DNA of 64,000 nucleotides from T3Sed10-241 sp036796255 (GTDB lineage Bacteria > Bacteroidota > Bacteroidia > Flavobacteriales_D > Cryomorphaceae). The DNA is taken from contig DAIRDH010000006.1 of the NCBI GenBank assembly GCA_036796255.1, positions 1-64,000 on the forward strand. The letters run 5' to 3'. The first letter of the stretch is position 1. Each line of letters starts with the position of its first letter. Under the pieces are notes generated by a model. It saw only the letters and a program-made list of their open reading frames with translations. It had not been told where the DNA came from and searched no databases. Positions 8,301 to 16,128 of the stretch are shown piece after piece. The position numbers and the translations under genes were made by a program.

Positions 8301-8941
8301 AGCTTGGGCAGAAATGGCACGACGGTGGCAAAATGATGAACAAGCGGAATACCTTTACCGACTTTATCGATTGTGCCGAGTTCTTAATTGAAGAAGGATA
8401 TGCGCGTAAAGGCAATATCGTAGCACAGGGTGGCAGCGCCGGCGGCCTCCTGATGGGCGGTATCGTCAACATGCGGCCCGATCTTTTCAAACTGGTGATT
8501 CTTGATGTCCCTTTTGTTGATGTGATTAACACCATGCTCGACGACAAGCTCCCTTTAACCACCATTGAATACGAAGAATGGGGCAACCCACATGACAAAA
8601 AGGCTTTTGAGTACATGCTGAGCTACAGCCCTTATGAAAACGTAAGTGCAATGGACTATCCTCACATGCTCTTTACCACTGGCGTAAACGACACGAGGGT
8701 AGGCTATTGGGAACCGGCGAAAATGGTGGCCAAGCTGAGGGATATAAAAACAGATGACAACCTGATACTTCTGAAAACAAACCTGAGCGCTGGTCATGGC
8801 GGTGGCTCAGGCCGGTATGACAGTTACAAAGAGCTGGCGTATCAGTACGCAGTGATTTTTGACATCTTCGCCAAAGACATCCTGGAAGAAGCTGCTGAGA
8901 ATGCCGCGGCACAAGAAGCTGCCGCAGAAGACGACAAGTAA
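5399..8941 (+). CDS. Secreted carboxypeptidase-regulatory-domain protein fused to an S9A oligopeptidase B-like peptidase
   Basis: The 1,180-residue protein has a signal peptide (about 1-20), then a CarboxypepD_reg-like beta-sandwich (about 23-105; GKVVDGSSKAPLSFSYVTLDG). A domain of about 350 residues typical of stand-alone Bacteroidota exported proteins follows (about 110-465). After a linker comes a complete prolyl-oligopeptidase-family enzyme: beta-propeller from about 485 (HKTTLVDNYAWMKQP) to about 890, and a catalytic alpha/beta-hydrolase domain to about 1165. The triad is visible as Ser1013 in GGSAGG, Asp1098 in GVNDTRVG and His1133 in SAGHGGG. The S9A domain closely resembles protease II, which cleaves oligopeptides after basic residues. 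The joining of the two halves in one frame is unusual and shows no internal stop or frameshift. The C-terminus is an Ala/Glu tail. Predicted location is periplasm or outer membrane. Confidence 0.85.
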   Translation: MRFLFILLLNLLVISSAFSQTPIRLKGKVVDGSSKAPLSFSYVTLDGFALGTVTNGDGDFVLNIPAAQADKNIVFSYLGYVRQVHSISALKSMDPLIIGMEQDVAQIKEVVIKPEKSLSAKQVLKRVIKNIEQNYAQEPVMLEGYYRETIAENGAFIVYADAAVQVHYAPYQEDPYKWRDYMVEAQYSISSLSNSNMFSGRSLHRSHFYHQTMNQDQARVIDSRSSMNLTKTDMYANIEGGPMGIFSKDYLKYKAAFFADSKFKKFEYELGEVLMEGIGYVYVLSFRTALTKELMEKLEEKGKLRPYYKASRNKVLQGKIYIDKECFAVLKFESSVPSEFKQYFCSYTTMNYKHFDYKLNIEYQKIGDTYHLKYLRHEDEFILNDTITNDITPYYAVSQFWVDQVKTDSVQKFPMTEVFANVETNQLFDLPLEYNAEFWEEYSAKYPVAMIPDSIRKDMEGKMPLEQQFADKHKRNDSLPAPVAKKIPAETKVHKTTLVDNYAWMKQPKDPLRNPAIKAYLVAENEYTDNYFIPLRKNQRELFQELTSRLNKEDESIPYERDGYWYQTKWTEEDEYPIYLRRKDGTETWDTLMNVNVLAKDKDYYSAGGITVSPNTKLMLYYENTTGSDKATVKFKNIETGAALKDSLIDVSGMVWLNDHQLLYTVQEPKTNRTYQLKLHDLNTPQKSDSLLFQENDPRFQVSISKSKSKEYIYMGVGSSNTNEVHFMNLNAVEQGFHLMAPREGRHKYSVSDYKNEFYITSNKESVDFEVFKCDESAYAKEDWQSFLKPNKNTRLAGFVVFDDFFVLGESENMENRMKIIDKESGKSHYLNIKGDLQMVSIGYNPKFDTDTLQYTVTSMKDPSEVWNYNMRTKEQRLVKKEVVKNHFTGRWIKHERVWAEARDGTMIPITLLYRRWDANKNNKYKRMFMTSYGSYGAGSESGFNSTVYSLINRGFVYAIAHVRGGGELGQKWHDGGKMMNKRNTFTDFIDCAEFLIEEGYARKGNIVAQGGSAGGLLMGGIVNMRPDLFKLVILDVPFVDVINTMLDDKLPLTTIEYEEWGNPHDKKAFEYMLSYSPYENVSAMDYPHMLFTTGVNDTRVGYWEPAKMVAKLRDIKTDDNLILLKTNLSAGHGGGSGRYDSYKELAYQYAVIFDIFAKDILEEAAENAAAQEAAAEDDK

Positions 8942-8986
8942 TTAAATGGGTCGTGAAGCACCCTGATCGCTATGCTATAGGTCCAT

Positions 8987-9166
8987 AAGCAAAAAGTCCC
9001 GCGACGTTTCGCGGGACTTTTTGAATTAACCAATCATTTAACCATTCGGAGTAACCAGCTCCGATGTAATAAGATGCTTACACTTCCTTTAACGGGGCTT
9101 ATTTTGGAAAGTTACCCCTTTAGCATTTTTTTGGAGAAAAGCAGGACATTTGTTAAGCAACGTAAA
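8987..9166 (+). repeat. Intergenic dispersed repeat, copy 3
   Basis: 180 bp aligned without gaps to copy 2, with six substitutions. One changes CACCTCCTTT to CACTTCCTTT (9081-9090). Another changes CGGAGCT to CGGGGCT, which keeps pairing with AGCTCCG as a G-U wobble in plus-strand RNA. All substitutions in the open frame are non-synonymous, arguing against a peptide. It lies between two convergent genes, and its hairpin probably terminates both. Confidence 0.85.
8991..9022. terminator. Perfect 14-bp bidirectional terminator hairpin (repeat copy 3)
   Basis: Same hairpin as in the other two copies. It starts 50 bp after the S9-fusion stop codon and is followed by T5. On the minus strand it lies downstream of the TPR gene ending at 9177. 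Confidence 0.85.
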
Positions 9167-9176
9167 ATACAGTTGC

Positions 9177-10004
9177 CTACAGACTGCAATACTTTCTAAT
9201 CAATTGATAGGCCCTTTCGTAGCCCAGCTCTCCTGCCCTGCTGAGGTCAAGACAGCCGGCATCGAGGGCTCCCACTTTGATAGAGGAGAGTCCGCGCTGC
9301 ACAATGGCTGAGATGTCGGTGGGATTGCCTTCTATGGCTTTGTCGAAATCGCCAATGGCGACCTGATGCTCGCCGAGTTGGGCCAATGACTTGGCGCGGT
9401 GGTAATGAAACTGGGGCTGGGCAGGGTTGATTCCGATTGCGGTATCAAAGTGTGCTATGGCAGTGCGGTAATCGCCGGCGAAGTAGCGCTCGAGTCCGAG
9501 GAGGTAGGCGCCTTCATCCTGTGGGCGGAGCTTGCGCTCTTCGGCAAAGTCGGCCGCAGCTCCACGCAAATCGCCCAGTTGCTTTTTGGCGTAAGCCCTT
9601 TGCATATACACTCCGGCCAGCGCGGGGTCGAGTGCAATGGCCTGGGTGTAATCCATCACCGCCGCTTTGTAGTCGCCCATGCGCACCCTTGCCTGTGCGC
9701 GCTCAGCGATAAGCTCGGCATCGCCCGCTTTCAGGTTTACTGCTTTATCGAAATCGGCGATGGCTCCGCGAAAATCACCCAAAGATACTTTCGCCCGACC
9801 CCGCATAACGTACGGTTGGGTGAGGTTGGGATTCAGGTTGATTTCCCTGCTCAACACAGCAATTTGATTCATCAATTCTTCCTTGTCAGGCAGGCTATAA
9901 TCAGCGATTTGAAGGTCGCGCTCTATGAACTCGTTCGGAACAATTTCCTGGGCTGAGATACCGAGGCAAGCGCTGAAAAAAAAGAGAGAAAACAATGCTT
10001 TCAT
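9177..10004 (-). CDS. Exported TPR-repeat protein
   Basis: The 275-residue protein has an N-terminal signal peptide (MKALFSLFFFSACLGISAQ) followed by about five to six tetratricopeptide repeats from residue 60 to the C-terminus. These show the A-x-x-D-F-x-x-A-I pattern (GDFRGAIADFDKAVNL, GDYKAAVMDYTQAIAL, GDYRTAIAHFDTAIGI, GEHQVAIGDFDKAIEG). TPRs are protein-interaction scaffolds, so no enzymatic role is implied. It is divergent from the WD40-caspase gene (297-bp gap) and could share a regulatory region with it. The final stretch (CLDLSRAGELGYERAYQLI) resembles a Sel1-like capping helix. The partner is unknown. Confidence 0.8.
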   Translation of the reverse strand: MKALFSLFFFSACLGISAQEIVPNEFIERDLQIADYSLPDKEELMNQIAVLSREINLNPNLTQPYVMRGRAKVSLGDFRGAIADFDKAVNLKAGDAELIAERAQARVRMGDYKAAVMDYTQAIALDPALAGVYMQRAYAKKQLGDLRGAAADFAEERKLRPQDEGAYLLGLERYFAGDYRTAIAHFDTAIGINPAQPQFHYHRAKSLAQLGEHQVAIGDFDKAIEGNPTDISAIVQRGLSSIKVGALDAGCLDLSRAGELGYERAYQLIRKYCSL

Positions 10005-10300
10005 AACTCAAGGATTAAAGGTTAAGTATGTTTCGCGGCTTTTTGCGGAAGCGACAGCCCGAGCAGTACAATTCACAGGCCATAATGCGCATTAGCATGA
10101 CCCTGTATTTTCAATTCAGCGAAAATTTAAATAGATTAACATATCGGGTATTTCCTTCCTAATAATAAATGTAAAGTGCACATTGATTTGATTTTGGACT
10201 TGGATATTGGCACGTAACTTGTAATTTAGGCAACAGCACAACCCGATTTTAAAACCTGCTGATTGCTCACCTGTTTTAGAAAAGGCCTAAACCAAAGACG

Positions 10301-13249
10301 ATGAAAACCTGCCTCCCTTACCTCGCCGCGCTCTACCTCGGATTTTCTGCACTTGGCCACCTCAGCTTGCAGGCCCAGAATGCAGAGGTCAACTTTTGGA
10401 AACTGAACAAAAAGGAATCACTTGAAATACACAAGGTTCAGTTTAGCCCTGATGGTAAAATGATTGCCAGCCTGCACAATGAAAACTTTGCAAACTTGTG
10501 GGAAGCGACGAGCGGCGAGCCCATCGGAACTTTGGGAGGACACCGCAACAAAGTGAGCGATGTAGCCTTTGGCCATGACAGCAAGCGATTGAGCACGTCA
10601 TCCTGGGACCATACCATGCGTGTATTTGCCCTCGAAACCATGGACCGGATTCGCTTGAATGCCATGCATTACGGCGCAGTAAGTGCTATCGCCTTTAACC
10701 ATGACAGCCGGCTCATTGCTACCGGTAGCTGGGATACCCGCGTGCGTATTTTTGATCTGGTCAATGGCAAAATGACCGCCATGCTCATTGGCCACCTCAA
10801 TTTTGTCACGAGCGTTGCCTTCAGCCCAGACGGTCGCATACTGGCTTCTGCTGGAAATGATGGTAGAATTTTGCTTTGGAATATAGATTACAATGGAGAC
10901 CAAATAGAGATTGATAAGCAGAATGGTCCATATGTGTATCTCGAGAATGCCGGAGGTATGTTGTCGAAAATTGCCTTCAGCCGTGATGGCCGCTACCTCG
11001 CCAGTGCCAATGAAGCGGGCCTTGTCAAGATATACCGCTTAAGTGACGGGGAGTTGCTCTACTCCTATCCAGATGCATTTGAGCCCACAGGCAACCTGTA
11101 TTTCAATTTTGGTGGGCAGCTTTATTATGTTGAGGATGACGACCGCCCGCGGATGGTGTGGAAGAGCTTTTGGGATCCAGCAGGATACGAAAGCGCAATT
11201 GCCAGCAAGCCCGGCCTGACTGCCAAATTGAAGCCGCGCAACCAGTTTGAAACCGACGGAGAGCACATCATGCGGATGCGGGAAGGTAGCGAGCTGCTAG
11301 GTCCCCTTATTATCGATCAGCAATTGGAAGAAGAGCAGCGAAGACGAGCGCGGATATCCGCATCTACCAAAACGGTGACTTTGCTTCCGTCTGACCTTGC
11401 TTTTGAAACCTATGACGTGCGTTTGGGCATGTTCCCTGTAAGCCTGAAGGGCACTGCAGCCACCATTGAAATAGACCGTGACAACGCGCGCACCCTGTTT
11501 GAAAACAAAGATGTGCTGAGAATTGAAGCAGTGGAGCGCTTGAGTGCTGATCTCGAAACCACAGAAATTCTCAACGCCCAAGTGATACACCCGATTACCG
11601 GTTACCGCTACCCTGTGGGACTCCAGGTTGAATTAGAGGAAGTGGCCATGGGTGCCAGCCTTCCGGCAAAATTGAGCATAGAAGATTTTCAATTTACCGA
11701 TACCGATGGCGACAACCGACTCTCGGCTGGTGAACGGGCCCTTGTGGCGCTTACCGTGAGCAACAGCGGTGAGGGACCAGCACAATTCGTGCGCATCGTC
11801 GGCGACAGTGATGCGGATATAGCGGGGCTGTCAGCAGCCTTGGGTACCATTGCGCCGGGCGCGTCTAAATCATTAAGCCTGGCCATTACCGGTGGCGACG
11901 ACCTTGAGGATGGCAATGCGGAGATCAAACTTTCTGCACTTGAAATCAATGGATTCCATGCCGATCCCATTGTAATTATCGTACCAACCAGCCCTGTAAA
12001 AGCCCCCGTGCTCTCCATCGCTGATGTGGGCGTGCAAGACAATCAGGGCCGCGCCACCATTACTCCCGGCACAGTGATGGACATCACCGTAAGAATAAAA
12101 AATGGCGGCGAGGGCCAGGCCTCAGGGGTACAGGCACGCATCGCTCCCGGAGAAGGGGTGTTTCTCGCGGGCGTTCCCAATCCGAGGCTTACGGTGCTCG
12201 ATGTGGGCACCATGGGCAGTGGTAGTTTTAAAGACCTCACTTTTCAGGCTTTCGCCAATAGCGAGGCGGAGGGTTTTAAGGTGGAGGTAGAACTTATTGA
12301 AGCAAGTGGCCGCTTTGGCAATTTGGCACAAGACCTTGGCCTTACGCTTTACAAGACCCAGAGAAGTACGCAGGAATTGATTGTAGCTGCCCGCGAACTT
12401 GAAGACGGACAAACCCAGCAAGCAGGAGCCCTCTCGTCGGATATTGCGCGAAACATCCCCGTGGCCGATGAGGTGAATACAAATGCTGTGGCTGTGATCA
12501 TTGGCAACCGGAGCTATCAGGCCGGGGTGCCTCAAGTGGCATTTGCACACAATGATGCCTTGCTCACCCGGCGCTACCTGGAGCAGAGCCTTGGATACCG
12601 TCCGGGCAATGTGCTCTACCTTGAGGATGCAACCCTCACCAATATGAAAGTACTTTTTGGCGACCGCAATTTGCCGAAAGGCAGGCTAAACGACCTTGTG
12701 AAACCAGGTGAAAGCGATGTATTCATCTATTTTTCCGGACACGGTGCACCCGACCCCAATGCCCAGAAGGCTTACCTGATGCCGGTAGATGGCGACCCAA
12801 CCCGGCTTGCGCTAACCGGCTACAGCCTGGAGGTGCTTTATGAAAACCTGAGTAAACTCGAAGCGAGAAGCATCACCGTAGTGATCGATGCCTGCTTCTC
12901 GGGGGCCACCGGAGGCGGCGACATGCTCATTGCCCAGGCTTCACCGATTGGGATACGCGTGAACGACCCTTCGGCAGTGCTGGGTGAGCGTGCGGTGGTG
13001 ATCACAGCATCGGGTGGGCAGCAGATTGCGAGCTGGTACCCTGAAATGCGACACGGACTGCTCACCTACTTCTTCCTGAAAGGGCTACAAGGGGCCGCCG
13101 ACCTTGACGAAAACGGAGAAATCAGTGTCGCCGAAATGAACACCTGGCTCAATGACGACGGCGACGGGCTGCCTTACATGGCCCGCAGGCTGCACTCACG
13201 CGAGCAGAGCCCGCAGGTGTGGGGAGATGCCAACCAAATAATCCGATGA
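10301..13249 (+). CDS. Exported WD40-repeat protein with C-terminal caspase-like (C14) peptidase domain
   Basis: The 982-residue protein begins with a signal peptide (about 1-26). WD40 repeats follow at about 40-250 (VQFSPDGKMIASLHNENFANLWE, VAFSPDGRILASAGNDGRILLWN). A middle region contains an EF-hand-like DTDGDNRLSAGE at about 468 and CARDB/DUF11-like beta-sandwich repeats (about 470-690). The C-terminal caspase fold runs from about 725 to 975. The catalytic dyad is visible: His814 in YFSGHGAP and Cys865 in IDACFSG. A second EF-hand-like sequence, DLDENGEISVAEM, lies near 940. The family cleaves after basic residues in metacaspase-like members; the substrate here is unknown. Its stop overlaps the start of the DUF4384 gene (ATGA), so the two are translationally coupled. 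Confidence 0.88.
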   Translation: MKTCLPYLAALYLGFSALGHLSLQAQNAEVNFWKLNKKESLEIHKVQFSPDGKMIASLHNENFANLWEATSGEPIGTLGGHRNKVSDVAFGHDSKRLSTSSWDHTMRVFALETMDRIRLNAMHYGAVSAIAFNHDSRLIATGSWDTRVRIFDLVNGKMTAMLIGHLNFVTSVAFSPDGRILASAGNDGRILLWNIDYNGDQIEIDKQNGPYVYLENAGGMLSKIAFSRDGRYLASANEAGLVKIYRLSDGELLYSYPDAFEPTGNLYFNFGGQLYYVEDDDRPRMVWKSFWDPAGYESAIASKPGLTAKLKPRNQFETDGEHIMRMREGSELLGPLIIDQQLEEEQRRRARISASTKTVTLLPSDLAFETYDVRLGMFPVSLKGTAATIEIDRDNARTLFENKDVLRIEAVERLSADLETTEILNAQVIHPITGYRYPVGLQVELEEVAMGASLPAKLSIEDFQFTDTDGDNRLSAGERALVALTVSNSGEGPAQFVRIVGDSDADIAGLSAALGTIAPGASKSLSLAITGGDDLEDGNAEIKLSALEINGFHADPIVIIVPTSPVKAPVLSIADVGVQDNQGRATITPGTVMDITVRIKNGGEGQASGVQARIAPGEGVFLAGVPNPRLTVLDVGTMGSGSFKDLTFQAFANSEAEGFKVEVELIEASGRFGNLAQDLGLTLYKTQRSTQELIVAARELEDGQTQQAGALSSDIARNIPVADEVNTNAVAVIIGNRSYQAGVPQVAFAHNDALLTRRYLEQSLGYRPGNVLYLEDATLTNMKVLFGDRNLPKGRLNDLVKPGESDVFIYFSGHGAPDPNAQKAYLMPVDGDPTRLALTGYSLEVLYENLSKLEARSITVVIDACFSGATGGGDMLIAQASPIGIRVNDPSAVLGERAVVITASGGQQIASWYPEMRHGLLTYFFLKGLQGAADLDENGEISVAEMNTWLNDDGDGLPYMARRLHSREQSPQVWGDANQIIR
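12670..12682 (+). repeat. Copy of recurrent 13-mer TTTGCCGAAAGGC (inside caspase gene)
   Basis: Exact plus-strand copy within the coding frame N-L-P-K-G-R. It is one of seven in the window. Confidence 0.7.
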
Positions 13250-14115
13250 AGATGAATAACTTATTTGCCACTGCAATATTGACCCTTATGGTAGCGACTT
13301 TGCTCCAGGCACAGCGCCATGAAGGCGCGCAGCAAAGTCCGCAAGGCTGGGTGAGCATCACCTACAGCGAAAAGATCGGCAGGCAGGATTCGCGGGCCGG
13401 CATGGAAGCCAGATTGCTAAGCGCTGCGCGGATGCAGGCTGTGGAGCGTGTATCGGGAGTTGACGTGAAAATTGTAGAGTCTAACACCACTGCGGAGCAA
13501 ATGACCCGGGGCAATGGTGGCCAATGGCTGCAAGACTACCTGTATTTCACAAAGCAGGAGAGTGCCGGGCGCATTGTAGAAGAAAAAGCACCCGCGTACA
13601 AAGAGATCAACACGGACCTGGGCCTTGAATTGGAAATAAGCTACCGGGGCAAGGTTGCGATAGAAAGTGAAGCGGCCGATCCTTCATTTTACGGCAGTCT
13701 GCGCAGCCTTCAACCCTCCTACCGCCCCAATGATACCATCCGCATAGAGGCCTTGAGCAGTCAGGATGCGCAGCTATACCTCTTCAACATGATGCCCGAT
13801 GGCAGCGGAAGGCTGATATGGCCCAACCGCGTGGAGAGCGGCAACAGGTTGACAGGAAGTAAAGCCGTGCAATTGCCCGGACAGCCCCACCGCTATGCTT
13901 TTGTAGCGGAGCTTCCTGAAGCTTACCGGCAAGGGCAAGGAGCAGTTCAGGAGTTGATCTTTGGAATTTTCTTCAATGGAAATGAGCAGCTGTTTCGCGC
14001 TGAAGATGCTTTCTCCAAGGTGTATACTTTTGCTGAAGTAAATAGGGTGTTGCTTCGCGTACCCCGTACCATGCGCACTGAAGCGATGTACATTTATGGA
14101 ATTGTGGAAGAGTAA
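13246..14115 (+). CDS. Exported DUF4384 protein, partner of the caspase-like protein
   Basis: The 289-residue product from ATG 13246 overlaps the preceding stop as ATGA and gives a good signal peptide (MKMNNLFATAILTLMVATLLQAQ). A longer in-frame start at 13219 would lack a signal peptide. The N-terminal part (about 25-140) resembles an LPP20-like alpha/beta domain. The C-terminal part (about 150-260) matches DUF4384: YRPNDTIRIEALSSQDAQLYLF, then PDGSGRLIWPNR. DUF4384 domains are commonly found next to or fused to caspase-like peptidases in bacteria. The overlap suggests stoichiometric co-production with the upstream peptidase, perhaps as a substrate-binding or anchoring subunit (inference). 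Confidence 0.75.
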   Translation: MKMNNLFATAILTLMVATLLQAQRHEGAQQSPQGWVSITYSEKIGRQDSRAGMEARLLSAARMQAVERVSGVDVKIVESNTTAEQMTRGNGGQWLQDYLYFTKQESAGRIVEEKAPAYKEINTDLGLELEISYRGKVAIESEAADPSFYGSLRSLQPSYRPNDTIRIEALSSQDAQLYLFNMMPDGSGRLIWPNRVESGNRLTGSKAVQLPGQPHRYAFVAELPEAYRQGQGAVQELIFGIFFNGNEQLFRAEDAFSKVYTFAEVNRVLLRVPRTMRTEAMYIYGIVEE

Positions 14116-14129
14116 ATGGGCTCCGAGAT

Positions 14130-14792
14130 TTACTTTAACAACTCTGGAAAAGTCTCTTTAAATCGCTCCATCCGGGGGTTGGACACTGCCCTGATATAGG
14201 AATTGTTGGGATTGCGCTTTTTGTAATCCTGGTGGTATTCTTCGGCGATCCAAAATTTCTGGAAAGGAAGAATCTCTGCTGCAGCCTCAGCGCCGATGGT
14301 CTTTTCAACCAAGGCCTTTTTCTCTTCGGCAATGCGCTTCTCCTCATCATTCTGGTAGAAAATTATGGAACGGTACTGCGAGCCATTGTCGGGGCCCTGG
14401 CCATTGACCTGGTTTACATTTTGCGACCCAAAATAAACATCAACCAGCGTCGCGAAATCAATCACCTCAGGGTCGTAGATTATTTCTACTGCTTCGGCAT
14501 GGCCTGTGCGGCCCGTATTGCTGAGCTCGTAAGTGGGATTGTCGGTATGGCCTCCAGAATATCCGCTGATGGACTCCTTCACCCCTTTCACACTTTCGTA
14601 AATGGCTTCCACACACCAGAAGCATCCACTCGCGAAGTACGCACGTTTCAGGCCATCTTTCATCGGCACTTCGACCGGCGGAGCATTTTCCACGGCTTTT
14701 TGCGCCTCACTTTTGGCGGTTGGTTGCGCGCATGCAGAAGCGCTGAGCGCAATGAGGAGGTAAGAAAGGATGGGAAATCGCATGAATTTCAT
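14130..14792 (-). CDS. msrA: Peptide-methionine (S)-S-oxide reductase, lipoprotein form
   Basis: The 220-residue enzyme repairs oxidised methionine in proteins. The MsrA domain (about 48-205) starts with the catalytic motif GCFWCVEAIYESVKGV (Cys57) and carries GYSGGHTDNPTYELSNTGRTGHAE and the downstream SQYRSIIFY and KFWIAEEYHQDY motifs. The N-terminus has a lipobox (LSASAC, Cys21), so the enzyme is exported and probably acts in the envelope. Only MsrA is present, with no MsrB fusion. It ends 14 bp from the convergent DUF4384 gene. Confidence 0.95.
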   Translation of the reverse strand: MKFMRFPILSYLLIALSASACAQPTAKSEAQKAVENAPPVEVPMKDGLKRAYFASGCFWCVEAIYESVKGVKESISGYSGGHTDNPTYELSNTGRTGHAEAVEIIYDPEVIDFATLVDVYFGSQNVNQVNGQGPDNGSQYRSIIFYQNDEEKRIAEEKKALVEKTIGAEAAAEILPFQKFWIAEEYHQDYKKRNPNNSYIRAVSNPRMERFKETFPELLK

Positions 14793-14861
14793 TTTTAGTA
14801 CTGATCAACTAACGCCTCATGACGACATTTAGTTTTTGTAGTTTCCTGCAAAAAGTTTTGT

Positions 14862-15917
14862 CTAAATGTCCCCATCCGGTTCCATGGCTGAGATATCAAC
14901 GGCTTCGGTGCGGCGTACAATCTGAGCAATAACTCGGTCTATTTCAAGCGTACTTTCTTTGATGAAGTCCACAATATTGCTTTTTTTGTCATTTTCAAGG
15001 TGTTCAAAGTCCTTTAAAAGATCAACGATTGAAAGCAAGCGCGCTACAGGGGCGCGCACCACATGGGACTGGAGCCAGGCGATTTCACGAAGCTTTTCGT
15101 TCTGATTTTCAATTTTTTCAATATAGCGGTAGCGCCTTGTGATGTCTTGCTGCAGCCCGAATAGTCCGATGATTGCATCGGTCTCGTCATGTTGCACCAC
15201 ATAATCGCCTTCGAAAATCACTTCACGGTCATTTTTATCGCGCTCGAAGCTCACTGCGCGGTGCTTGCCTTTTTCAAAGATATCGCCCAGCAATCGGCGT
15301 TCTTGTTCGAGGTCGTGGATGAAAAAATCGTGTGGCGTTCGTCCTATAAAATCTTCCAAAGCTGCACCGTACTGATCGAGCATGGCTTGATTGACCCTTG
15401 TGAGGCGTAAGTTATGTAGCATAAAGTCAATTGCCTGCGCGCGGTCTGTATTTTCATTCCAGATAAATGGCTCGTCCAAAACCATGTAAAAGGCACCAAA
15501 AATTGAGTTATTAAAAAACATGGACAGCTCATTGGCTTTCTTCTTCTGCTCAAGGTCCACCTCATTGTAGGTAGCAGGTACACTGGGAGAGTGCGCCACA
15601 AAAGTTATTCCTTCGATTTCAATGAATCTCGGTTTAACATTTGATTTACTGGCTTCCAGCTCTTTAATTCGGAGTGCAAATGTTCTTAGGGTATCCAGAC
15701 CTTGGCTACTCAAAGCTCCACGACTCGATGATTCATTCTTCAAAAGTGCCGGTAACCAGTCTTCACCAAGGTGCAGGTCGGACAGGTCCAGTCCAGTAAA
15801 AGCGAAGAAAGCCGGGTTAGCCTGTTTGAATCGAATACGCGCTTCACCGATGGTTACAATGACTATCGGTTGCGGAAGGCAGGTGAAGACTGCCTCAAAG
15901 TCAATTGAATTTACCAT
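14862..15917 (-). CDS. PAS-domain protein with histidine-kinase dimerisation helix but no ATPase domain
   Basis: The 351-residue cytosolic protein has two PAS-like domains (about 5-75 and 135-275; PHDFFIHDLEQERRLLGDIF... GLFGLQQDITRRYRY). These are followed by a coiled coil and a HisKA-type helix, LREIAWLQSHVVRAPVARLL, with candidate phospho-acceptor His285. The protein stops at IVRRTEAVDISAMEPDGDI with no HATPase_c domain, and no separate ATPase gene is adjacent. It may be a sensory dimer that is phosphorylated in trans or that acts by protein contact. A perfect 8-bp inverted repeat lies 16 bp upstream of the start. Confidence 0.75.
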   Translation of the reverse strand: MVNSIDFEAVFTCLPQPIVIVTIGEARIRFKQANPAFFAFTGLDLSDLHLGEDWLPALLKNESSSRGALSSQGLDTLRTFALRIKELEASKSNVKPRFIEIEGITFVAHSPSVPATYNEVDLEQKKKANELSMFFNNSIFGAFYMVLDEPFIWNENTDRAQAIDFMLHNLRLTRVNQAMLDQYGAALEDFIGRTPHDFFIHDLEQERRLLGDIFEKGKHRAVSFERDKNDREVIFEGDYVVQHDETDAIIGLFGLQQDITRRYRYIEKIENQNEKLREIAWLQSHVVRAPVARLLSIVDLLKDFEHLENDKKSNIVDFIKESTLEIDRVIAQIVRRTEAVDISAMEPDGDI

Positions 15918-15932
15918 GCGCTATTTTCTTAA

Positions 15933-15958
15933 ACAACACGTGATAAAACCCGTGTTGT
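15933..15958. promoter_or_regulatory. Inverted repeat upstream of the PAS gene
   Basis: ACAACACG (15933-15940) and CGTGTTGT (15951-15958) form a perfect 8-bp inverted repeat with a 10-nt spacer, just upstream of the PAS-protein start. It could be an operator or a 5'-UTR hairpin. No U-tract follows on the minus strand. Confidence 0.4.
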
Positions 15959-16128
15959 GATAGCAGCAATTAAAAGCTTGATCGAAGTGTGATGTTGGCC
16001 TTTGCTGATATATAAAAGTAATCAGCTTTAAGCACAGAACAACCAAATTGGTAATATTTGTATGAATAAAATAAATTCTGGCAATGCATTCCTCAGTTTA
16101 AATAAAATACCGATGTATCCATCCGCGC

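Noticed and set aside
14113..14134. Small inverted repeat GTAAAT/ATTTAC between the DUF4384 and msrA genes as a terminator
   Set aside because: Only 6 AT-rich base pairs with a 10-nt loop and no U-tract.
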